64,000 bases of DNA from Apostichopus japonicus (lineage: Eukaryota; Echinodermata; Holothuroidea; Aspidochirotida; Stichopodidae), in assembly GCF_037975245.1 (NCBI RefSeq), contig NC_092577.1:32183398-32247397 (forward strand). The letters are read 5' to 3'. The position numbers and the translations under genes are program-made. The notes under the pieces are model-generated. The model made no database searches and was not told where the DNA came from. It worked only from the letters and a program-made list of their open reading frames with translations. Shown piece after piece: positions 38,601-64,000 of this stretch (position 1 is its first letter; every line of letters starts with the position of its first letter).

Positions 38601-38990
38601 GTTCAGTCGGTTGGTATGGACCCCTACCCCCAACCCCAACCCTCGCTCACTCTTTTCTTAATTAGTTTGGTGTGTACAGAACAATTATAGAGGTTATATG
38701 TAAGGTGGTACCTTAAATATATTACCCCACCCCCACCCCTTCCACCCTTATTGAACACATTTCCGTTTTACCAATCGGGGCATCAAGTTTCCAATGAAGC
38801 CTTCAAACATTGCGACACACTTGACTGTTTAGCTGTTCTATAAATGTAGCGTCCTACCTGCTAATAATCATTTAGGGCGTATATTTATTTTTTTAATCGA
38901 CTTCTGTTCGGCTTCAGAAAATCTTTATTCTCTGAGTAGACTTCCATCATAACGTTAATTTGTAACTAAACTGACACGACAGAAGAACGA
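35674..38990. other. Region between head-to-head genes
   Basis: It lies upstream of the GTPase gene (minus strand) and of Pumilio (plus strand). It probably includes 5' non-coding exons of the GTPase gene: a minus-strand donor-like cg|gtaag sits at 37656/37655. I could not identify a promoter. Poly-G/C runs occur at 36941-36956 and 37598-37611. No protein-coding similarity found. Confidence 0.45.
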
Positions 38991-38998
38991 GGAATAGG

Positions 38999-39595
38999 CA
39001 GTGGCGTCGCCAGATATTTCAATCTTACATATGCATGGGGGCACAGCACTTTTTTTAGGGGGCACAATGTTTACTTGAGAATGCCGTCCTGGGGGAGGGG
39101 TCTTCCCAACTTGAGAAATTTCCGATTACTTAAGGGTCCCTAGACGCAATCTGGTGCTATATTTTGCAACTTGACGTATTTTTATGTTCAAGAATTTCCG
39201 GGCTTAGTCTGTCCGATATTTATGTTTTTAATTGAGGCGGATAAAAAAGTTATACAAAAATATGGAAATTTATCCTTTTGCTTTGATAATGTTTTTAAAT
39301 AACTAAACGTCATATGATGCAGATTTGTGCTATCTGGTGATTATCCATTATGAGAGAACAAAAGATGTTTTCCGCTTGTATAATTGGGGAGGAAGCATAC
39401 TTCATCCCCTCCATCTAAAGAGGGTTTGGGGAACGGTTTACAACGTGAAAGAAAAGTGTTGAACATTGACATTTAAATTCATGCAGGTAGTATTGAAGTT
39501 TTTAATCTCTACAACTCGCAGTTGGAGGGCACCTGGGGGACGATATTTTGACAGGGCACGTGCCCAAGCCCCCCCCCCCCTTGGCGACGCCACTG
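38999..39595. mobile_element. Non-autonomous hAT-type DNA transposon, 597 bp
   Basis: The left end reads cagtggcgtcgcc (38999-39011) and the right end ggcgacgccactg (39583-39595), a perfect 13-bp inverted repeat. Both sides carry the same 8-bp direct repeat ggaatagg (38991-38998 and 39596-39603). An 8-bp target duplication with CAGTGGCG-type ends is characteristic of the hAT superfamily. The interior has no transposase frame, so it must be mobilised in trans or be dead. It lies a few hundred bases upstream of the likely Pumilio 5' region. Confidence 0.9.
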
Positions 39596-39843
39596 GGAAT
39601 AGGAAGTAATGAAGAGGTAGTTGTGGGCGGAGGGAGGGACACGTCCTGCTAACGTATCTTTTCAAGCAGTTCCTGGCAACAGTGGAATAACTCGTCATTG
39701 TATTTGCAGTTGATGGGAGATCTTGTTTCCCAACCTTTTTGGACTGCACATTTATGTCGTTTCAATGTTTTCATACAAATAATTCCCAGGTCACCACTTT
39801 CTAGCTTCCCCGTACCCGCAGAATCCTTGGCATTCCGCGCGAA

Positions 39844-39851
39844 TGACGTCA
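39844..39851. promoter_or_regulatory. CRE-like palindrome TGACGTCA
   Basis: A full cAMP-response-element word within a relatively CpG-richer stretch (gcattccgcgcgaatgacgt) just before a good splice donor at 40021. The placement suits a Pumilio promoter, but the same word occurs several times elsewhere in the window, so this is a weak call. Confidence 0.3.
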
Positions 39852-40020
39852 TTGATTCGAGCGAATACGCTTCATTATACGTACAGTGCCAGTACAGTGA
39901 CTGTAATTTATTTCCCGTCATGCATTGTCCTCTTCCTCAAATAGCTGGACAAGTTTCAATATGTCGTAGCACAGCAGAGGAAGTGAACGTGATGGGGATA
40001 GAAAAATCCCTCGACATCGC
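39852..40020 (+). other. Candidate 5' non-coding exon of Pumilio
   Basis: A consensus donor gcg|gtaagg ends a possible exon at 40020; its start is unknown. It would splice to the acceptor ttgccaacag at 41451-41453. The 147-codon frame overlapping it (39698-40141) has no similarity I recognise and crosses the donor. Support is only positional and from the splice signal. The following 1.4 kb (40021-41453) shows no other exon, only a copy of the dispersed repeat. Confidence 0.35.
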
Positions 40021-41169
40021 GGTAAGGCAGTCATCTAATCACATTTTGTCTTTACAACAGTGTTCTTCAAACCTTCATTTTTATCATGCATTATTTAATG
40101 GCTGTCTTTTGAAACTAAGATTGAAGAAGAGGGCTATATAAAACGTCGAGATCTTCCTCCGTGATGATATCTTTTGTCAGCTCGAGCTACGTTCATAAGG
40201 TCTAGGCTAGTTTTGTTTTCTAAAGTGACGTGGTTCGTTAAATTTTGAGATGTTCATTTACTATTGCATTTTCAACATTAAGCATGTTCTTGTTCTTAAT
40301 CTATGATTTGAAGATACCAAGGTACTTAAAAGCTGCATTTCACACTTACTTAATATAGTCCTAGCCTAACATTAGCGACACTTACACAGTGACATGAATT
40401 GTGTGCACAAAATGAATAGGCTAGCCTAAGCATTTAAGTGCTTGACGCGTATCAAGCATAGCCTAGTACTACATGTAGGCCTAGTTCTATGCAGTATGAC
40501 TAGACCAGCCATAAGTCAAGTGAGGCCTAACAATAAGGTATCCTAGGGCCTAGTCAGTCACTTTTGAGGAAGAGCTTCGTCATGAGGATATAAGTTAATA
40601 TACATATATTTTATATCAGATTACTACCAAGCCCTATGTTAGGCCTAACCTAATTGAGTTTCAGTGGTTAATCAAAGGTTCTGCAAGATTTCAAACATTA
40701 AACTAGGCTTTGGCTTAGGCTATTCAATGCTCCTTTGAGCAAGACCGACTCGATTTGCCCTTTGTAACTTTAATTTTGTAATTGTGAAGACCCAGGCCTA
40801 CAAATCACTTATCACTGAATTGTTACAAACTTGTTAAGAACGGGCAGTTTAGTCGTGAACCACCCAAACAGCCAAGTACAATTGGCTACATGTCCAGAAT
40901 CTCTTTGCTTTCACAAATTGGTACGACAAACTTTAATATGAGAAATTGATTCCAAATCTTACAGGAGAATTGTTATGCATACATGGATACCTGCTAATTT
41001 TGCAATTCAATGGTGTCCTGTTACATACATAAGGTACTACCAATTGGCAATCTTTTATCACACTTTATGCCCCAATGATCAAAACGGATCAGTTCTCTTG
41101 AATTTGTTGCGAAAGTACTTTAAATTTCAGACAGCAATGAACGTTTTTGTGTTACTCTGCATTGAAACA

Positions 41170-41360
41170 GGGATTAAATAGTGTTCAAAGTGTGTGTGGC
41201 ACCGATTCAGATGAATGCTCTGAAGTTTGTTATAAAATACTAGATGGTCTCTGTGTACAAAAACTGCTATACCCTGCTGTACATCTTTGCACTGTTACAG
41301 CAAGTTGCTTATTTGACATTTACAGCATTTTGTGATGCTGTACCAGAAAAATTAATTCTC
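41170..41360 (+). repeat. Dispersed repeat family, copy 2 (diverged)
   Basis: Shares the ordered words agtgttcaaagtgtgtg, tctctgtgtacaaaa and cattttgtgatgctgtacc with the copies near 46495-46680 and 18575-18766. It is the most diverged of the three at its 3' end. Confidence 0.55.
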
Positions 41361-41461
41361 AATTAAATTACAAAAGGAAGTTATTCCTTGAAGAAGAATG
41401 ACACCACAGAGACTAATTTTCTTTTGTTTTTTGCTATTTTATCTTGCCAACAGAATTTGAA

Positions 41462-41518
41462 ATGTCTTTAATGACCAGACAAAAAGGGGTAGAATATATT
41501 ATAAACCAAAGTCTGTAG
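41462..41518 (+). other. Short upstream ORF in the Pumilio leader
   Basis: Within the exon that carries the start codon (from 41454), ATG at 41462 opens an 18-codon frame ending TAG at 41518, 29 bases before the main ATG at 41548. It could dampen translation; no conservation data available. Confidence 0.4.
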
Positions 41519-41547
41519 CAAAACACTTCCAAGGGTAGGCTACCAAA

Positions 41548-56373
<14,826 letters not shown>

Positions 56374-59300
56374 TCGCGCACGACGGGTGGTTGACGGGGG
56401 TGGTCGGTTGTTCTGACGAGAGAAAAGAGGAATCGTGGAATGAGAAGAGGGTGACCCCCTACGGTGGGGTAAAATTTTTCCTTTTGTTTTTTCTTCATAT
56501 TTCTGACATTTATTCTTGTATTTAAAAACATTTAGCTTTAGAGAAATCATGTAGCTTTTTATTTGTTTATTTGGGTTGGTTTTTTTTTTCCTTTTTAAAA
56601 AAAAATAACGGTTCATTGTATAGACTCTAGAAGTCATCGATTACTAACACGCAACAAGATCAAAAGTGACGTCGGAGAAGACGCGAAAAATTACTGAAAA
56701 AAGAGCAAAAGTAATAAATCAGACATGGCAACCAATGAAAAAAAATTGAAAAAGAGGAGAGGATATTTTGAAAAAACGATGTCTCTGCGCGCAAGGGTGC
56801 GCGTCTTGAAGACAGGAGAGGAAGATTCTTCCTGTGGGGGAGGGGTGGGGATGGGGAGTGGAGAGGGGGGTGGGGATGGGGGAGTGGAGAGAGGTGAATA
56901 AGTTAACATGAAAGGCCAAGAAGGTGGTCAGCGTATTTGAAGCTCAAAAATCATGGTATTTTGGATTCCAATCATTGAATAGAAATCAGAAAGAGTTGAG
57001 GCAGATGGACGAAGACGGTTCATACCTCGCTCTCAAAGGAAGGAACCCGCGAGATAATTAAATATAATAGAAAAGTTCAACTTGTCACCGTCGTGGACAA
57101 AGGATAGGTTGTTAACGTGTACGGAAGATGGGAAAAACCCCAAAAAATGAAAGTGTTTCTATTTTGTTACATTATTTTTTGATGATAGCGTTTGAATTAG
57201 TCTGTATTAGATATACGTGAGTTTTCTCAGCGACTTGAGATCTAGTTTTTATCATGTTTGTAGTCTTTTTTCGTGTTTCTCTTCTGTTTCCTTTGGGTTT
57301 TTTGTTGTTCTTCTTTCCTTTTCTAATTTTCTTACTAGTTGCTTCTTTATGTAGGTGTTGCGGTGGTTGCGAGCGCTTGTGCACCGTTTAAGCTTGTGCC
57401 TGATGTGTAGCACGTTAGCGCTACAGATTTCTCCATCCCCAATTCAATTCCCATTCCGTATCCCTATATATCTCTCAAATCGATATAAACTATTGGTGGA
57501 ACTTGTCTCAAAGAATCTCGTAAGAAACCTTTTCATCGGCTAAGCTAAATTCAGAGACGTTCTGGGAATTAGTGACGATTTGGTAGAACGTGTCTAGCCC
57601 CGATGGAAACGACTTCTTCATCAACTTTTTTAACGATGTGTCATTTTAACTTCTTTTTCGTTGTTGTTGTTGTTCTGATCAATGAAGGTGTGATTTGTGA
57701 CCTGTGTGAAAGAATTCACAGTTGGTATCAAGTACACCTTTACTCGAGTGACTTTGTTGGGCTCCTAACCTTCTTGTATCAAAGTTTATACGAAACAAGG
57801 AAAAATCCAAGAAAGAAGATTTCTCCAATTTCTATGGTAGATATTGGCAAGGTTGCTTTGAAAGTGCCACCCACATTCGTTTTCTCTTCGTTCGATACGA
57901 GGAGAAGTTTTGTGATCGGCATAAAGACACAAAAAATTACCACTCTTTAAGGAAACAAAACATTCTTTAATATGTCAAGTTTTGCCATTTAACGAAGGTT
58001 TTTTTTCTTTTTCGGTTTTGCCGTTTTCTCTGTAAGTTTCAATCATGTGGATTGATGGAGTAACTCCCAGTATTTATTTTATTGATTTTTTTCTTGAAAG
58101 TAAAATGTGAAGTCTTTTAGGATTCTCCTTGGATTAAAACTGTACAAATAGTGCAGCTTTTCGTCCAGTAATAAGAACCACTTTTTGGTGGGTTGACTAA
58201 AACAGGAACATAACTATGTATCGAGGGGTCTCCCCTTCTGCCCCAAGCTGGCTTCAGTACCACTGTATTTCAGATTTATTAACCATTGTACTTTATTCTA
58301 GACACTTCTTGTCATATTGTTTTTTTTTTCTAAACTGTATTTAAAAGAGAGACATAACAGGTATGTAATAAGTAATCACTGTTTTTCTAAACTTTCATGT
58401 AGAAATTTATAAAACTATGGGTGCGAGCTACCGACTTTATTTTCATTGTTAAACATCGCGAATCATGAAACCTTGAAAATCATCGGGTTGGGAAGGTAAG
58501 GGTAAGAAAAGAATGAAAGAGAATAGGTAAAAAAAGAGCATTTTAAAAAAGAAAAAAATGGGAAGGAGACAAGGAAAAATTGAAAGGAAAACGTTATTTA
58601 TATATCAGTCTCAGTATTACGTACCGGATTGAAGAGTTTTACGTGGATCATGAATTTGTACAACATTAACCAAATTACAAGTTTACTGAATGGTCATGTG
58701 ATTTAGGTCAGATATGAATATTCATTGCGTGACCTGTTGTCGTCGTCGTTAAGCCTAGCCAACAGGTGTGCATACAGAGAGATAAAAGAATAACGTTAAA
58801 AGTTGGAATACAGGATGGAAGTCCAGGCATGAGTGATGATTTGGGGGAATTAATTTTTTCTGAACTCTGTTTCTTCCAGATGGGAGAACTGGGGAAGTTA
58901 TTGTATGTTTTTTTTTTCTTAAATTCTCAAGGTGGTCCTTGCTCCTAATGATTCACAGAATATAAATTCAAATGAGTGTTTTTAACTTGTCGTTCGATGA
59001 TCGGAAAGCAGCTCGTATTTGTCTTTTTCATTTTGGTTTGCGTCGGAGCTGCCCACCGTAAGGAGGGAAGGGTCCCATAGGTTGCACGTGACAGGGGGAT
59101 CAAAACAAATGCGGGGTGTTTTCTCTGTGAGTGTGGTGTGCGTGGTTTTTTTTTCTCAAAGATTGCCAAAATTTCGAGTTAACCTTTCTGTTTTTTTGGT
59201 GGGTTTTTTTATTTTGTTTCCTCTTTTTTTAATTTTCTTGTAAAAGAGATAATAACAAGGTCTGTATATTAATATTACAACAACCTCCAACAAGGGTGAT

Positions 59301-62300
59301 GGTGGAGGACAATTCGTCGGCAGGGAGATACGGATAAAATCAATGTCTCTATTGCTAAAAATGTACAAACGAACGAGCATTGAACCGTTTCTGTATAGGA
59401 TGTGAAATATGACTTGAGCAAAACCGAAAAACAAAAAAATGAAATGGTTTCTCTTTAGAAACTCCAGCCTTACTGTTTTGCCTGCTGAGAGGTGTAAGGT
59501 CCCATCCTTACCGGGGTGGAGGGGGGGGGAGATGGATAATAGGAAGAAGTGTGGGCACATGCACAGGAGGCCGGAAGGGGGGGGGCGGGTGGGAGAGGAG
59601 TATAGTGTGTGCATAAGGGAAGCCAACAGCCAAAGTACACCAATTTTTGTATGAGAGTGTCTAAAAGAACTTTTTTGTAAAACGTTGTACAGTGTTCAAA
59701 AGTTATAACAAGATGAGCTCTTCTTCCATAAAGACTGTATTATTTGTTACATAAGAGGTACATATCTTGACCGATTTTTCGATCCATGTAAAAAAAAAAC
59801 GAAGAGGTACGCTAGAGACAAAAATTCAGGGGATTTTTTTTTTTTTTCCTTTTTTCATAATGTACAAAACCTTTGTAAAAGTGAACAGGGGAATTATGCC
59901 CAACATCTTTTTTTTTTTCCTATTTTTTTTTTCTCGTAATGTATAGAAAACCAAAACCAAAATCTAGTTAACCTTTGTTCAAGAATGGTCGTGACCCAAG
60001 TTTTTGTTCAACAGTTGTACAGCGAGCCTATCATAGTTAAGACATTTCCGTCTCGATGGGGAGTGTCATCTATATATATATATATGTATGTATGTATGTG
60101 GTAACTTGCCAGAGAGTCTAGGTGCTACTTTTTGTCTCGTCACGGTTGTAAGTATGTACAGGGACACACGTCTGTGAAAAAGATATTACAAAATGTACAT
60201 GTGATAGATAAGTTGGGGTGGGTGGGGAGGGGGAAGGGAGAAGTCAACCACGTGAAACAAAAAATGGCTACCCGGCCAAGTGTGTACACATTGATTTTAC
60301 GCCACCTTTTATTATTATTTATTTGTTTTTTTCCCGGCATTTCGATAACTCTGTGTATTCTTTAACTACTGCTGCAGCTAATGTTCAAAGAGTTGTGTAA
60401 ATTTTGGTCCCATTCTGCAATGTACGCTCGAAATGTCTTCGTTTTTTTTTTTTTTAAATTTTTAATCACTATCGTCCATGTATTATTAATTTTTTTTGGC
60501 CCGTAGGTGCTAGCATTTTGTACATTGGTTGTATAAAAAATAAAAATTGTAGAAATGACCTTTTCTTTTGTTGCTAAGCCCTACACCGGCCCCCCTCGTG
60601 TAAGTCAGTCGTCGTTCCTCGATCCTGTGTACAAAAAAAAGACGAAGAAGAAGAAGAGAATGATTGAATAAGTTGTATTTTCTTTGTAGGTATGTTTGTG
60701 TAAATGGAGCAAAGTTTGTATAAAAGAAGAGATAAAAATGATGCTACCCTTGCTAAATACTTGAACAGAACGTTGAATATTCATAGTATGTAAATAGTCT
60801 GCGTTAAAAAAACGACCACACCATTAGCCACGATGTATAGTGTAATAATTTTTTTTTCAGCCCCCATGGCCCCCTTTTATTTCTCTTTCGACTTTTCTTC
60901 TGGCCCCCCACCATTGTTTTGCGACATTTTTGCCACAAGAACCAATTTAGAATTCTGTATGAATAAACATTTCTCTCAATTCGAATTAAAGACAATTGAG
61001 AAATAATAGATAATGGAAAAATTACATATTTGCTAGAATTTTGCAATGCATAAGAAACAAAGTTGTGCATAGGAGGGAGTTGGGGAGGGTGGGGGAGAGG
61101 GGAGGGGAAGGGTTATCAGCAGAGAAAGTGAATTATATTCCTCTGAATTTGCAAAAGTTAAAGATTTCCCATAGCTTATTTTCAGAGACAGTAATATGAA
61201 CGGGAACAAGCAAATTGTCTGTTGCGCCAAAAGGAAGATTGAGGCGTTAGTTATTGGAATGCAACCAAGCAAGAGGCATGCTTCTGAGGCTTCCCCATGG
61301 GTCACGATCCCCCCTCCAAAAACTAAAAGGAAGAGGATTGTGTATTTTCTTAATGCTCCATTTGTATTTTTTTCGGGCTTGTTTGCTCAATAAAATGATG
61401 TCAAAAACTTTCAAATATATGAATACTGTACAGTTTGGTATAGACTTGACTTTTGGGGCCCTTAGTTTTTGTTATGCATAAATTTGAATACTACTTCTAC
61501 TTCTGTTACGCCTTGTACAAGAGGTTGGCTTTCTACTGCTAATGTAGTGGTTGTTTAAATTAATGTGTGGTTTAATCTTTGAAAAAAAAAAAATCTTCTT
61601 TTTGAACAAAAAAAAAAGTCTTGTATTTTATGTATGACAATGTAGTTATGTAAAACAAACTCTTTCTTCTTTGTTAGATAATCTATTTGAATTGTGTCAC
61701 ATTTTTTGTTTTAAAAAAAAGGACAAATTTTTATATCAGGTTTGTGTAAAATCTCTTTGGAAAAATGGTTTTTAAAAGGATCTAGTAGGTATTGTTTATA
61801 ATGTAGAGAGGTAAAAAAAAGTTAGAAAAATGGACAGAAAAATTAGAATTGCAGCAATTTTATTTCGCTAGTTATTTGCTTCTGCGTTTTGAAACTGTCC
61901 CCCTTATTCTTTCTTGTTTCATTTTTCGAAACAGGTTCTTGACTTGACCGTTTTTATTTTTGTTTTAAATCGACCGTGAGTAGATTGTTTATTCCATAGC
62001 AGTACAGAATTGGGCCACTTTTACATTGTAATATTGATCCATATTAAATGCTTTATTTCACCTTTTTTTCCTCACAGAATTGTCTCGAATTCTTTGCATT
62101 TCTTGCAGAAAAAGCAGACCATTTTTGTGCCCCCTCTTTCCCTTTCTGATGCTACGGTTTAAGTAAACTTTGACCAATGAACATTTCGAAGGTTTTTCTG
62201 TCTTAGTTTAAACTCCAGATAAGGTCTCTGCAAGTTTTTGTTTCATTTCATATTTTCGCTTTATTTGCTTGAAACGACCAAGCAATGTCTTTTCCAAATA

Positions 62301-62850
62301 TAGAAGGAAATATTGTTTAAAATAAAATTAAAAAATGCAATTTCTCTTGGCCAAGAATCTGAAAGATATAAGAATGGCGTTATATCTTGGCTAGCCTATC
62401 GTGCTAAGTGATATGACAGATTCCAGCCTATGCTCGTACAAACCTTACCCAAGATTTGCTTTGCTTTCGCTATCAATTCAACGCAACACAATCGGTCATC
62501 GCGTCTCTGCACGTGCATATGTTAACTCACGAAGGTGATAACCGTGTGGAGGAACCGACATCGGTAAAGTGTTGAATTCACAGACCGGTTACCGTTTGCG
62601 GGGAACTTCTGTACAAGCTAGGTGGTATATTGACTATCCCATGGTCCATGAGTATTTGACCCTATGAATATTTTAAAGTAAATTTAGTCGTCAGCTTCCT
62701 GTAGTCTCAATCATTTTTCATCATCATCATTATAATTATTATTATTATTGTTATATTTCTTCTTATGATTTTTATTTGCGGTAGTGCATACAAAACATGA
62801 AATTGTATACATATGGGTTTGAACATTTCTGTAATAAAGTTTGCATGATT
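56374..62850 (+). other. Probable long 3'UTR of Pumilio
   Basis: No coding frame with recognisable similarity is present and T-rich, UTR-like sequence continues for over 6 kb. AATAAA signals on this strand lie at 60539-60544, 60962-60967, 61389-61394, 62321-62326 and 62833-62838; the last is followed by T/GT-rich sequence and is my candidate distal end. One exact Pumilio target word TGTAAATA lies at 60789-60796, about what chance alone would give in this much AT-rich DNA. The true end could be earlier. Confidence 0.5.
62833..62838 (+). terminator. Candidate distal poly(A) signal of Pumilio
   Basis: AATAAA in ctgtaataaagtttgcatg followed by ggttgagtttttcattttt, a T/GT-rich downstream element. 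It is the last such signal on this strand before the sequence changes character. Confidence 0.4.
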
Positions 62851-64000
62851 GATTCCAATTCGGTTGAGTTTTTCATTTTTATTGCGTTTTATTTTTCTTT
62901 GTCGTTCTTTGAGATATTTAGCCGTTTCAAATATTTTTCTCCGGCCTATTTGGGATTTTTGGTTGGTTGAAAGTTATTGGAAATACGTACTGTTTCTGTT
63001 GTAACGGTGTCTACAAGTGCCTTGTAACACTCACACTCGGCAATAATTTCAGTTTTGTTATCTCCATAAATAATGCAACGACGGGTAAACGAGTCCAAGA
63101 GGAAACTAAACCAATAGCCAATTTCTCAAGGAGACCCATTGACACACTAAACAGCACTGAAATGCGCTAAAAAGTCTGTATTGATCAGAAAATATATCAT
63201 CATTTTGGGGTTCAACTTTATTCCCACCGTCTCTTCCTCACCCCCCCCCATCCCTCACCCCCCCCCCATCCCTCCCACCTGTACGAATAGAACAATTTTA
63301 ATACTTCCAACACAAGGTTAGCGCGTGATATTAAAAGTATTTGTGATGTTCATGAGCTGTACCAAATATAGAAAGATACTTTAATGCGGGATGTTAAAAT
63401 GGTAGATGCCCCCCCCCCCCCTCCCCTTCTAAATTATCACCACGCCATCCCTGACGCTCAGTTGTACCCCCTACCACCATATCTAACTCGTTCTTAGCCA
63501 TGTGCAAGATGTCGAACACAGACCGTGAAAGAGCCTTACATGAATATGTTACGTAAACCTTTCAAACTGCATGCGATCTTTGAAGTAAAACGTGATTTGG
63601 TTAATCCCTTCGACACCTCGTTAGCGTATTAACTCAAACTGTCTATTGATCTCCTTTGATTTCATCCATCAGTGTGGAATAAATGGAACATCAGGTGGTA
63701 AGACCCTCTTAATAGAAACATTCCAACGTCATACTGGGCCCTTCACTGGGAGGCCACGGGTGGGCCCGATTGGTTCTATGTTTAAATAGCGGACCGATGC
63801 AAATTTGTTTTATGATTGTATAGATCGATCGTGTAAGCAAATACTTTTCATTAGGAATATAATCCTGGCTTTTGAAAAGAAAGAAAAAAATTACCTCCGA
63901 GTGTTCGCTATATGTAGATTTAAGAAACTATGGGAGTTGTCCTTCATGTTTATATATTCCTGGTACAATATAAAAGTCATGATTTGAGTGGCCCGAAATT
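62851..64000. other. Intergenic, nothing recognised
   Basis: Short frames of 60-67 codons only, none similar to known proteins. C-runs at 63241-63268 and 63410-63421. Nothing else seen. Confidence 0.5.

Noticed and set aside
39698..40141. 147-codon open frame between the hAT element and Pumilio (and the 90-codon frame opposite)
   Set aside because: No recognisable domain; it runs through a consensus splice donor at 40021, so a non-coding leader exon is the better reading.

Overview
This is eukaryotic, intron-rich, AT-rich nuclear DNA from an animal. Three protein-coding genes can be reconstructed exon by exon, and long non-coding stretches full of (TA)n arrays, minisatellites and poly-G/C runs separate them. 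Protein similarity to vertebrate counterparts is high and the Pumilio N-terminus resembles vertebrate PUM1, so an invertebrate deuterostome such as an echinoderm or hemichordate is my best guess; the sequence does not fix the species. I see no rRNA, tRNA, CRISPR array or bacterial-type operon.

Layout. (1) 1-about 4450, + strand: the last three coding exons and 3'UTR of a peroxisomal acyl-CoA oxidase of ACOX1 type, cut at its 5' side by the window edge and ending in the peroxisomal targeting tripeptide AKL. (2) About 4450-10800: intergenic, no gene seen. (3) 10808-35673, - strand: a five-exon Ras-like small GTPase of the RERG/RASL11 group (230 residues if started at 35663), spread over 25 kb, with a 16.7-kb last intron that appears to use a GC-AG splice pair and an unusual switch II. 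(4) 35674 to about 39850: region between the 5' ends of two head-to-head genes, holding a clean non-autonomous hAT-type element (38999-39595). (5) 41548-56373, + strand: a complete 19-coding-exon Pumilio gene. All exon junctions keep frame and the conceptual protein is 1162 residues with eight canonical PUM repeats. (6) 56374 to about 62850: a probable very long 3'UTR with several poly(A) signals. (7) About 62850-64000: no gene seen.

The three genes have unrelated jobs (peroxisomal beta-oxidation, Ras-like signalling, sequence-specific mRNA repression) and share no operon-like logic. The most interesting features are local: a minisatellite in a Pumilio intron whose units carry the Pumilio target word UGUAUAUA in the sense strand; a tandem duplication of half of a PUM-repeat exon including its splice donor; a small symmetric GTPase exon sandwiched between two (TA)n arrays; an atypical GTPase G1/G3 combination; and a dispersed repeat family with three copies in the window.
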